Shown here: one piece after another, positions 25,692 through 38,100 of the stretch
How the letters are laid out: the number at the start of each line of letters is the position of its first letter
Numbering within the stretch: position 1 is the stretch's first letter
NCBI RefSeq assembly: GCF_040869045.1
Contig: NC_090324.1
Span: 195,484,028-195,548,027, forward strand
Reading direction: 5' to 3'
Source: Eurosta solidaginis
Lineage: Eukaryota; Arthropoda; Insecta; Diptera; Tephritidae
DNA length: 64,000 nucleotides
Program-made: the position numbers and the translations under genes
The notes under the pieces: model-generated
The model's input: only the letters and a program-made list of their open reading frames with translations
Database searches by the model: none
Told to the model about the DNA's origin: nothing

Positions 25692-28600
25692 CCTTAACTT
25701 TAACTTTAACTTTAACTTTAACTTTAAATTTAACTTTAACTTTAACTTTAAACTTAAATATAACTTTAACTTTAATTTTAACTTTAACTTTAACTTTAAC
25801 CTTAACTTTAAATTTTAACTTTAACTTTAACTTTAACTTTAACTTTAACTTTAACTTTAACTTTAACTTTAACTTTAACTTTAACTTTAACTTTAACTTT
25901 AACTTTAACTTTAACTTTAACTTTACCTTTAACTTTAACGTTAACTTTAACTTTAAATTTAACTTTAACTTTAACCTTAAATTTAACTTTAACCTTAACT
26001 TTAACTTTGACTTTAACTTTAACTTTCATTTTAACTTTAACTTTATTTTTAATTTTGACTTTAACTTTAGCTTTAACTTTAACTTTAACTTTAATTTTCC
26101 CTTTAACTTTAACTTTACCTTTAACTTTAACTTTGACTTTAACTTTAACTTTAACTTTAACTTTAACTTTAACCTTAACTTTAAATTTAACTTTAACTTT
26201 AACCTTAATTTTAACTTTAACTTTAACTTTAACTTTAACTTTAACTTTAACTTTAACTTTAACTTTAACTTTAACTTTAACTTTAACTTTAACTTTAACT
26301 TTAACTTTAACTTTAACCTTAACTTTAACTTTAACTTTAACTTTAAATTTAACTTTAACTTTAAACTTAAATATAACTTTAACTTTAATTTTAACTTTAA
26401 CTTTAATTTTAACTTTAACTTTAACCTTAACTTTAAATTTTAACTTTAACTTTAACTTTAACTTTAACTTTAACTTTAACTTTAACTTTAACTTTAACTT
26501 TAACTTTAACTTTAACTTTAACTTTAACTTTAACTTTATCTTTAACTTTAACTTTAACTTTAACTTTAACTTTAACTTTAACTTTAACTTTAACTTTAAC
26601 TTTAACCTTAACTTTAACTTTAACTTTATCTTTAACTTTAGCTTTAACTTTAACTTTAACTTTAACTTTAAATTTAACTTTAACTTTAAATTTAACTTTA
26701 ACTCAACTTTAACTTTAACTTTAACTTTAAATTTAACTTTAACTTTAACTTTAACTATAACTTTAACTTTTACTTTAACTTTAACTTTAAATTTAAATTT
26801 ATCTTTAACTTTAACTTTAACTTCAACTTCAACTTCAACTTCAACTTTAACTTTAACTTTAACTATAACTTTAACTTTAACTTTAACTTTAATTTTAACT
26901 TTAACTTTAACTTTAACTTTAGCTTTAACTTTAACTTTAACTTTAACTTTAAATTTAACTTTAACTTTAAATTTAACTTCATCTTCAACTTTAACTTTAA
27001 CTTTAAATTTAACTTTAACTTTAACTTTAACTTTAAATTTAAATTTAACTTTAACTTTAACTTTAACTTTAACTTTAGCTTTAACTTTAACTTTAACTTT
27101 AAATTTAACTTTAACTTTAAATTTAACTTTAACTTCTACTTTAACTTTAACTTTAGCTTTAACTTTAACTTTAACTTTAAATTTAACTTTAACTTTAAAT
27201 TTAACTTTAACTTCTACTTTAACTTTAACTTTAACTTTAAATTTAAATTTAACTTTAACTTTAACTTTAACTATAACTTTAACTTTAACTTTAAATTTAT
27301 CTTTAACTTTAACTTTAACTTCAACTTCAACTTCAACTTTAACTTTAACTTTAACTTTAACTTTAACTTTAACTTTAACTTTAACTATAACTATAACTAT
27401 AACTTTAACTTTAACTTTAACTTTAATTTTAACTTTAACTTTAGCTTTAACTTTAACTTTAACTTTAACTTTAACTTTAACTTCAACTTCAACTTTAACT
27501 TTAAATTTATCTTTAACTTTAACTTTAACTTCAACTTCAACTTTAACTTTAACTTTAACTTTAACTTTAACTTTAACTTTAACTATAACTTTAACTTTAA
27601 CTTTAACTTTAACTTTAATTTTAACTTTAACTTTAACTTTAATTTTAACTTTAACTTTAACTTTAACTTTAACTTTAACTTTAACTTTAACTATAACTTT
27701 AACTTTAACTTTAACTTTAACTTTAACTTTAACTTTAATTTTAACTTTAACTTTAAATTTAACTTTAATTTTAACTTTAACTTTAACTTTAAACTTAAAT
27801 ATAACTTTAACTTTAATTTTAACTTTAACTTTAACTTTAACCTTAACTTTAAATTTTAACTTTAACTTTAACTTTAACTTTAACTTTAACTTTAATTTTA
27901 ACTTTAACTTTAACTTTAACTTTAACTTTAACTTTAACTATAACTTTAACTTTAACTTTAACTTTAACTTTAACTTTAACTTTAACTATAACTTTAACTT
28001 TAACTTTAACTTTAACTTTAACTTTAACTTTAATTTTTACTTTAACTTTAACTTTAACTTTAATTTTAACTTTAACTTTAACTTTAAACTTAAATATAAC
28101 TTTAACTTTAATTTTAACTTTAACTTTAACTTTAACCTTAACTTTAAATTTTAACTTTAACTTTAACTTTAACTTTAACTTTAACTTTAATTTTAACTTT
28201 AACTTTAACTTTAACTTTAACTTTAACTTTAACTTTAACTTTAACTATAACTTTAACTTTAACTTTAACTTTAACTTTAACTTTAACTTTAACTTTAACT
28301 TTAACTTTAACTTTAACTTTAACTTTAACTTTAACTTTAACTTTAACTTCAACTTTAACTTTAACTTTAATTTTAACTTTAACTTTAACTTTAACTTTAA
28401 CTATAACTTTAACTTAAATTTAACTTTAACTATAACTTTAACTTTAACTTTAATTTAACTTTAACTTTAGCTTTAACTTCAACTTTAACTTTAACTTTCC
28501 CTTTAACTTTAACTTTAACTTTAACTTTAACTTTAACTTTAACCTTAAATTTAACTTTAACTTTAACTTTAACTTTAACTTTAACGTTAACTTTAACTTT

Positions 28601-31600
28601 AACTTTAAATTTAACTTTAACTTTAACCTTAAATTTAACTTTAACCTTAACTTTAACTTTGACTTTAACTTTAACTTTAACTTTAACTTTAACTTTAACT
28701 TTAACTTTAACTTTAACTTTAACTTTAACTTTAACTTTAACTTTAACTTTAACCTTAACTTTAACTTTAACTTTAACTTTAAATTTAACTTTAACTTTAA
28801 ACTTAAATATAACTTTAACTTTAATTTTAACTTTAACTTTAACTTTAACCTTAACTTTAAATTTTAACTTTAACTTTAACTTTAACTTTAACTTTAACTT
28901 TAACTTTAACTTTAACTTTAACTATAACTATAACTATAACTTTAAATTTAACTTTAACTTTAAATTTAACTTTAACTTCTACTTTAACTTTAACTTTAGC
29001 TTTAACTTTAACTTTAACTTTAAATTTAACTTTAACTTTAACTTTAACTTTAACTTTAAATTTAAATTTAACTTTAACTTTAACTTTAACTTTAACTTTA
29101 GCTTTAACTTTAACTTTAACTTTAAATTTAACTTTAACTTTAAATTTAACTTTAACTTCTACTTTAACTTTAACTTTAGCTTTAACTTTAACTTTAACTT
29201 TAAATTTAACTTTAACTTTAAATTTAACTTTAACTTCTACTTTAACTTTAACTTTAAATTTAAATTTAACTTTAACTTTAACTTTAACTATAACTTTAAC
29301 TTTAACTTTAAATTTATCTTTAACTTTAACTTTAACTTCAACTTCAACTTCAACTTTAACTTTAACTTTAACTTTAACTTTAACTTTAACTTTAACTTTA
29401 ACTTTAACTTTAACTTTAACTATAACTATAACTTTAACTTTAACTTTAACTTTAATTTTAACTTTAACTTTAGCTTTAACTTTAACTTTAACTTTAACTT
29501 TAACTTTAACTTCAACTTCAACTTTAACTTTAAATTTATCTTTAACTTTAACTTTAACTTCAACTTCAACTTTAACTTTAACTTTAACTTTAACTTTAAC
29601 TTTAACTTTAACTTTAACTTTAACTTTAACTATAACTTTAACTTTAACTTTAACTTTAACTTTAATTTTAACTTTAACTTTAACTTTAATTTTAACTTTA
29701 ACTTTAACTTTAACTTTAACTTTAACTTTAACTATAACTTTAACTTTAACTTTAACTTTAACTTTAACTTTAACTTTAATTTTAACTTTAACTTTAAATT
29801 TAACTTTAATTTTAACTTTAACTTTAACTTTAAACTTAAATATAACTTTAACTTTAATTTTAACTTTAACTTTAACTTTAACCTTAACTTTAAATTTTAA
29901 CTTTAACTTTAACTTTAACTTTAATTTTAACTTTAACTTTAACTTTAACTTTAACTTTAACTTTAACTATAACTTTAACTTTAACTTTAACTTTAACTTT
30001 AACTTTAACTATAACTTTAACTTTAACTTTAACTTTAACTTTAACTTTAACTTTAACTTTAACTTTAATTTTTACTTTAACTTTAACTTTAACTTTAATT
30101 TTAACTTTAACTTTAACTTTAAACTTAAATATAACTTTAACTTTAATTTTAACTTTAACTTTAACTTTAACCTTAACTTTAAATTTTAACTTTAACTTTA
30201 ACTTTAACTTTAACTTTAACTTTAATTTTAACTTTAACTTTAACTTTAACTTTAACTTTAACTTTAACTTTAACTTTAACTTTAACTATAACTTTAACTT
30301 TAACTTTAACTTTAACTTTAACTTTAACTTTAACTTTAACTTTAACTTTAACTTTAACTTTAACTTTAACTTTAACTTTAACTTTAACTTTAACTTTAAC
30401 TTTAACTTTAACTTCAACTTTAACTTTAACTTTAATTTTAACTTTAACTTTAACTTTAACTTTAACTTTAACTTTAACTATAACTTTAACTTAAATTTAA
30501 CTTTAACTATAACTTTAACTTTAACTTTAATTTAACTTTAACTTTAGCTTTAACTTCAACTTTAACTTTAACTTTCCCTTTAACTTTAACTTTAACTTTA
30601 ACTTTAACTTTAACTTTAACCTTAAATTTAACTTTAACTTTAACTTTAACTTTAACTTTAACTTTAACTTTAACTTTAACTTTAACGTTAACTTTAACTT
30701 TAACTTTAAATTTAACTTTAACTTTAACCTTAAATTTAACTTTAACCTTAACTTTAACTTTGACTTTAACTTTAACCTTAACTTTAACTTTAACTTTAAC
30801 TTTAACTTTAACTTTAACTTTAACTTTAACTTTAACTTTAACTTTAACTTTAACTTTAACTTTAACTTTAACCTTAACTTTAACTTTAACTTTAACTTTA
30901 AATTTAACTTTAACTTTAAACTTAAATATAACTTTAACTTTAATTTTAACTTTAACTTTAACTTTAACCTTAACTTTAAATTTTAACTTTAACTTTAACT
31001 TTAACTTTAACTTTAACTTTAACTTTAACTTTAACTTTAACTTTAACTTTAACTTTAACTTTAACTTTAACTTTAACTTTAACTTTAACTTTAACTTTAA
31101 CTTTAACTTTAACTTTAACTTTAACTTTAACTTTAACTTTAACTTTAACTTTAACTTTAACTTTAACTTTAACTTTAACTTTAACTTTAACTTTAACTTT
31201 AACGTTAACTTTAACTTTAAATTTAACTTTAACTTTAACCTTAAATTTAACTTTAACCTTAACTTTAACTTTAACTTTCATTTTAACTTTAACTTTATTT
31301 TTAATTTTGACTTTAACTTTAGCTTTAACTTTAACTTTAACTTTAATTTTCCCTTTAACTTTAACTTTACCTTTAACTTTAACTTTGACTTTAACTTTAA
31401 CTTTAACTTTAACTTTAAATTTAACTTTAACTTTAACCTTAATTTTAACTTTAACTTTAACTTTAACTTTAACTTTAACATTAACTTTAACTTTAACTTT
31501 AACTTTAACTTTAACTTTAACTTTAACTTTAACTTTAACTTTAACTTTAACTTTAACTTTAACCTTAACTTTAACTTTAACTTTAACTTTAACTTTAACT

Positions 31601-33932
31601 TTAACTTTAAATTTAACTTTAACTTTAAACTTAAATATAACTTTAACTTTAATTTTAACTTTAACTTTAATTTTAACTTTAACTTTAACCTTAACTTTAA
31701 ATTTTAACTTTAACTTTAACTTTAACTTTAACTTTAACGTTAACTTTAACTTTAACTTTAACTTTAACTTTAACTTTAACTTTAACTTTAACTTTATCTT
31801 TAACTTTAACTTTAACTTTAACTTTAACTTTAACTTTAACTTTAACCTTAACTTTAACTTTAACTTTATCTTTAACTTTAGCTTTAACTTTAACTTTAAC
31901 TTTAACTTTAAATTTAACTTTAACTTTAAATTTAACTTTAACTCTACTTTAACTTTAACTTTAACTTTAAATTTAACTTTAACTTTAACTTTAACTTTAA
32001 CTATAACTTTAACTTTTACTTTAACTTTAACTTTAACTTTAACTTTAAATTTATCTTTAACTTTAACTTTAACTTCAACTTCAACTTCAACTTCAACTTT
32101 AACTTTAACTATAACTTTAACTTTAACTTTAATTTTAACTTTAACTTTAACTTTAACTTTAACTTTAACTTTAACTTTAACTTTAACTTCAACTTCAACT
32201 TTAACTTTAAATTTATCTTTAACTTTAACTTTAACTTCAACTTCAACTTCAACTTCAACTTTAACTTTAACTTTAACTATAACTTTAACTTTAATTTTAA
32301 CTTTAACTTTAACTTTAACTTTAACTTTAACTTTAGCTTTAACTTTAACTTTAACTTTAACTTTAAATTTAACTTTAACTTTAAATTTAACTTCATCTTC
32401 AAATTTAACTTTAACTTTAAATTTAACTTTAACTTTAACTTTAACTTTAAATTTAACTTTAACTTTAACTTTAAATTTAACTTTAACTTTAACTTTACAT
32501 TTAACTTTAACTCTACTTTAACTTTAACTTTAACTTTAAATTTAACTTTAACTTTAACTTTAACTTTAACTATAACTTTAACTTTAACTTTAACTTTAAC
32601 TTTAACTTTAACTTTAACTTTAAATTTATCTTTAACTTTAACTTTAACTTCAACTTCAACTTCAACTTCAACTTTAACTTTAACTTTAACTATAACTTTA
32701 ACTTTAATTTTAACTTTAACTTTAACTTTAACTTTAACTTTAACTTTAGCTTTAACTTTAACTTTAACTTTAACTTTAAATTTAACTTTAACTTTAAATT
32801 TAACTTCATCTTCAAATTTAACTTTAACTTTAAATTTAACTTTAACTTTAACTTTAACTTTAACTTTAAATTTAACTTTAACTTTAACTTTAACTTTAAC
32901 TTTAGTTTTAACTTTAACTTTAACTTTAACTTTAACTTTAACTTTAACTTTAACTTTAACTTTAACTTTAACTTTATCTTTAACTTTAACTTTAACTTTA
33001 ACTTTAACTTTAACTTTAACTTTAACTTTAACCTTAACTTTAACTTTAACTTTATCTTTAACTTTAGCTTTAACTTTAACTTTAACTTTAACTTTAAATT
33101 TAACTTTAACTTTAAATTTAACTTTAACTCTACTTTAACTTTAACTTTAACTTTAAATTTAACTTTAACTTTAACTTTAACTTTAACTTTAACTATAACT
33201 TTAACTTTTACTTTAACTTTAACTTTAAATTTATCTTTAACTTTAACTTCAACTTCAACTTCAACTTCAACTTTAACTTTAACTTTAACTATAACTTTAA
33301 CTTTAACTTTAATTTTAACTTTAACTTTAACTTTAACTTTAACTTTAGCTTTAACTTTAACTTTAACTTTAACTTTAACTTTAACTTTAACTTTAAATTT
33401 AACTTTAACTTTAAATTTAACTTCATCTTCAACTTTAACTTTAACTTTAAATTTAACTTTAACTTTAACTTTAACTTTAACTTTAAATTTAACTTTAACT
33501 TTAACTTTAACTTTAACTTTAACTTTAACTTTAACTTTAACTTTAACTTTAGCTTTAACTTTAACTTTAACTTTAACTTTAAATTTAACTTTAACTTTAA
33601 ATTTAACTTTAACTTCTACTTTAACTTTAACTTTAGCTTTAACTTTAACTTTAACTTTAAATTTAACTTTAACTTTAAATTTAACTTTAACTTCTACTTT
33701 AACTTTAACTTTAAATTTAAATTTAACTTTAACTTTAACTTTAACTATAACTTTAACTTTAACTTTAACTTTAACTTTAAATTTATCTTTAACTTTAACT
33801 TCAACTTCAACTTCAACTTTAACTTTAACTTTAACTTTAACTTTAACTATAACTATAACTTTAACTTTAACTTTAACTTTAATTTTAACTTTAACTTTAA
33901 CTTTAACTTTAACTTTAACTTCAACTTCAACT
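25692..33932 (+). repeat. (TTTAAC)n satellite, array segment 2
   Basis: Satellite between the two truncated LINEs. It holds nine AAACTTAAATATAAC marker blocks (25750, 26363, 27791, 28086, 28799, 29832, 30121, 30918, 31627). It also has complex blocks with TCTAC, TTCATC, TTCTAC and triple TATAAC variants near 26.6-27.5, 31.9-32.5 and 33.0-33.9 kb. A smaller duplication of about 415 bp is marked by TTCATCTTCAAATTTAAC near 32389 and 32804. No gene is seen. Confidence 0.95.
27791..30980 (+). repeat. tandem duplication of an approximately 2.05-kb satellite unit
   Basis: Three marker blocks starting at 27791, 28086 and 28799 are matched by three at 29832, 30121 and 30918, with offsets of about 2041, 2035 and 2119 bp. 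The register-breaking TTTAATTTAACTTTAAC near 28452 also recurs near 30531. The GTTAAC, CTTAAA and TTTGAC series that follows matches as well. The extra length in the second copy is plain TTTAAC. Confidence 0.8.
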
Positions 33933-33936
33933 GTGG

Positions 33937-34887
33937 ATGGCTGAGCACGGTCTCCAGTTAGCAACAGCCAAAACGGAGATCGTCATCCTCACAAAGAGAC
34001 GTATTCCCACTACCAGGAACATGATGGTTGGGGACCAGCCAATAGAAACACTCGCTTCAGCGAAATATCTGGGAGTGAGGTTAGACAGCAAACTCAACTT
34101 CTCGGGTCACATACGAGGGACCTGCGAAAGAGCTGCGCGCATAATAGCGCAGTTGAGTAGACTAATGGCAAACACAGGTGGCCCAAAACCATGCACAAGG
34201 AAGTTGCTTGCATCAGCCTCGGATTCTATACTCTTATATGGTGCAGAAATCTGGGCGGACGCAATGAAATACCGGAAGAACCGAGTCGCCCTCACCTCGG
34301 TCCAACGCAGAGGGGCGCTGCGAATATCTTCGGCTTACCGCACGGTCTCAGCTGAAGCTGTCCTGGTCGTTGCGGGAACCATACCGATATATCTTCTCGT
34401 TGAGGAAAGAAAAACAATATATGACAACGGATCGCAAGCAAGTAGAGCTGCTGTTGCCATGCAGGCGCGAGAAGAATCGATCCGACGTTGGCAAGATCAG
34501 TGGAGCAACAGCATCGTAGGAAAGTGGACTAGGGAACTAATCCCTGAACTTGATCCATGGTTTGAAGCGACCGCACGGAGAGGTAGACTTTTACCTGACC
34601 CAGTTTCTAACGGGACATGGTTACTTCCGCAAATACCTACACAGAATGGGTAAGGTTGATAGCCCGAGCTGTCTGTACTGTGGGGAAATAGACGATGTAC
34701 GCCACACCTTCTTCGAATGCAGGCACTTCTCCATCAGCGAAGGAGGGTAGAAGAGGTACTTGGCGACCTATCCCCGGGCAGTGTCATTAATAACATGACC
34801 TGTCGAAGAGACAGATGGGATACGGTCAGCACATATGTGAGGCATATACTTACCAGTAAACGAGAAGACGGATGCCTAGCCCATTAG
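33937..34887 (+). pseudogene. frameshifted ORF2 C-terminal fragment of LINE copy 2
   Basis: Equivalent to residues 690-1005 of ORF2. The frame is read normally up to the extra T at 34561-34563, is then shifted and meets a stop ending at 34653. The missing C at 34731-34732 restores the original frame, which then runs to the normal TAG at 34885-34887. The two lesions cancel, and total length from the internal Met equals that of copy 1 (951 bp). The shifted segment covers the region before the C-terminal CCHC finger. Both lesions are homopolymer length changes, so they may be real decay or uncorrected long-read errors. The catalytic RT and endonuclease domains are absent in any case. Confidence 0.88.
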
Positions 34888-35100
34888 CGTGAGAGTAGCC
34901 ATAGAGCTCACGTAGCGCGCACCCGTACCCGAAGTAATGCTAAACGCGGTCCAGGTACGGGGATTTGCGCGGGCCGTGGGAGGTTAGGTTTTAGTGGGTA
35001 GGCCTTCATGGCAGAAGGGAGTCCTACACTCGGAGAGTCTCGCAGTGAGGCTTAAATATCCCGGTCAGTGCATAAAGCATTTCCTCCTTCCACGAAACAC

Positions 35101-35124
35101 AAAAAAAAAAAAAAAAAAAAAAAA
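35101..35124 (+). other. poly(A) tail of LINE copy 2
   Basis: Twenty-four A residues followed by CCTTAAC satellite, the same 3' junction as copy 1. The tail length differs (24 against 19), as expected for homopolymer drift after duplication. Confidence 0.95.
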
Positions 35125-38100
35125 CCTTAACTTTAACTTTAACTTTAACTTTAACTTTAAATTTAACTTTAACTTTAACTTTAAACTTAAATATAACTTT
35201 AACTTTAATTTTAACTTTAACTTTAACTTTAACCTTAACTTTAAATTTTAACTTTAACTTTAACTTAACTTTAACTTTAACTTTAACTTTAACTTTAACT
35301 TTAACTTTAACTTTAACTTTAACTTTAACTTTAACTTTAACTTTAACTTTAACTTTAACTTTAACTTTAACTTTAACTTTAACTTTAACTTTAACTTTAA
35401 CTTTAACTTTAACTTTAACTTTAACTTTAACTTTAACTTTAACTTTACCTTTAACTTTAACGTTAACTTTAACTTTAAATTTAACTTTAACTTTAACCTT
35501 AAATTTAACTTTAACCTTAACTTTAACTTTGACTTTAACTTTAACTTTCATTTTAACTTTAACTTTATTTTTAATTTTGACTTTAACTTTAGCTTTAACT
35601 TTAACTTTAACTTTTATTTTCCCTTTAACTTTAACTTTACCTTTAACTTTAACTTTGACTTTAACTTTAACTTTAACTTTAACTTTAACTTTAACTTTAA
35701 ATTTAACTTTAACTTTAACCTTAATTTTAACTTTAACTTTAACTTTAACTTTAACTTTAACTTTAACTTTAACTTTAACTTTAACTTTAACTTTAACTTT
35801 AACTTTAACTTTAACTTTAACTTTAACTTTAACTTTAACTTTAACTTTAACTTTAACTTTAACCTTAACTTTAACTTTAACTTTAACTTTAAATTTAACT
35901 TTAACTTTAAACTTAAATATAACTTTAACTTTAATTTTAACTTTAACTTTAATTTTAACTTTAACTTTAACCTTAACTTTAAATTTTAACTTTAACTTTA
36001 ACTTTAACTTTAACTTTAACTTTAACTTTAACTTTATCTTTAACTTTAACTTTAACTTTAACTTTAACTTTAACTTTAACTTTAACTTTAACTTTAACCT
36101 TAACTTTAACTTTAACTTTATCTTTAACTTTAGCTTTAACTTTAACTTTAACTTTAACTTTAAATTTAACTTTAACTTTAAATTTAACTTTAACTCTACT
36201 TTAACTTTAACTTTAACTTTAAATTTAACTTTAACTTTAACTTTAACTTTAACTATAACTTTAACTTTTACTTTAACTTTAACTTTAACTTTAAATTTAT
36301 CTTTAACTTTAACTTTAACTTCAACTTCAACTTCAACTTCAACTTTAACTTTAACTTTAACTATAACTTTAACTTTAACTTTAACTTTAATTTTAACTTT
36401 AACTTTAACTTTAACTTTAACTTTAGCTTTAACTTTAACTTTAACTTTAACTTTAAATTTAACTTTAACTTTAAATTTAACTTCATCTTCAACTTTAACT
36501 TTAACTTTAAATTTAACTTTAACTTTAACTTTAACTTTAACTTTAAATTTAACTTTAACTTTAACTTTAACTTTAACTTTAACTTTAGCTTTAACTTTAA
36601 CTTTAACTTTAAATTTAACTTTAACTTTAAATTTAACTTTAACTTCTACTTTAACTTTAACTTTAGCTTTAACTTTAACTTTAACTTTAAATTTAACTTT
36701 AACTTTAAATTTAACTTTAACTTCTACTTTAACTTTAACTTTAAATTTAAATTTAACTTTAACTTTAACTTTAACTATAACTTTAACTTTAACTTTAAAT
36801 TTATCTTTAACTTTAACTTTAACTTCAACTTCAACTTCAACTTTAACTTTAACTTTAACTTTAACTTTAACTTTAACTTTAACTTTAACTTTAACTTTAA
36901 CTTTAACTATAACTATAACTATAACTTTAACTTTAACTTTAATTTTAACTTTAACTTTAACTTTAACTTTAACTTTAACTTTAAATTTAACTTTAACTTT
37001 AAATTTAACTTTAACTCTACTTTAACTTTAACTTTAACTTTAAATTTAACTTTAACTTTAACTTTAACTTTAACTTTAACTTTAACTATAACTTTAACTT
37101 TTACTTTAACTTTAACTTTAACTTTAACTTTAAATTTATCTTTAACTTTAATTTTAACTTTAACTTTAACCTTAACTTTAAATTTTAACTTTAACTTTAA
37201 CTTTAACTTTAACTTTAACTTTAACTTTAACTTTAACTTTAACTTTATCTTTAACTTTAACTTTAACTTTAAATTTAACTTTAACTTTAAATTTAACTTC
37301 ATCTTCAACTTTAACTTTAACTTTAAATTTAACTTTAACTTTAAACTTTAACTTTAACTTTAAATTTAACTTTAACTTTAACTTTAACTTTAACTTTAGC
37401 TTTAACTTTAACTTTAACTTTAAATTTAACTTTAACTTTAAATTTAACTTTAACTTCTACTTTAACTTTAACTTTAGCTTTAACTTTAACTTTAACTTTA
37501 AATTTAACTTTAACTTTAAATTTAACTTTAACTTCTACTTTAACTTTAACTTTAAATTTAAATTTAACTTTAACTTTAACTTTAACTATAACTTTAACTT
37601 TAACTTTAAATTTATCTTTAACTTTAACTTTAACTTCAACTTCAACTTCAACTTTAACTTTAACTTTAACTTTAACTTTAACTTTAACTTTAACTTTAAC
37701 TTTAACTTTAACTTTAACTTTAACTTTAACTTTAACTTTAACTTTAACTTTAACTTTAACTTTAACTTTAACTTTAACTTTAACTTTAACTTTAACTTTA
37801 ACTTTAACTTTAACTTTAACTTTAACTTTAACTTTAACTTTAACTTTAACTTTAACTTTAACTTTAACTTTACCTTTAACTTTAACGTTAACTTTAACTT
37901 TAAATTTAACTTTAACTTTAACCTTAAATTTAACTTTAACCTTAACTTTAACTTTGACTTTAACTTTAACTTTCATTTTAACTTTAACTTTATTTTTAAT
38001 TTTGACTTTAACTTTAGCTTTAACTTTAACTTTAACTTTTATTTTCCCTTTAACTTTAACTTTACCTTTAACTTTAACTTTGACTTTAACTTTAACTTTA

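Larger units (their letters stand above)
33933..35124 (+). mobile_element. 5'-truncated R1-like LINE, copy 2
   Basis: Begins at the same internal element position as copy 1 (equivalent to 51526), after TTCAAC TTCAAC CT-type satellite, and ends in a 24-A tail (35101-35124) followed by the same CCTTAAC satellite. It shares the substitutions that distinguish copy 1 from the full-length element. Copies 1 and 2 therefore come from one insertion later duplicated with its surrounding array, with starts 9429 bp apart. It carries three single-base indels relative to the other copies, all in short homopolymers: an extra T at 34561-34563, a missing C at 34731-34732 and a missing C at 34951-34952. Confidence 0.95.
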
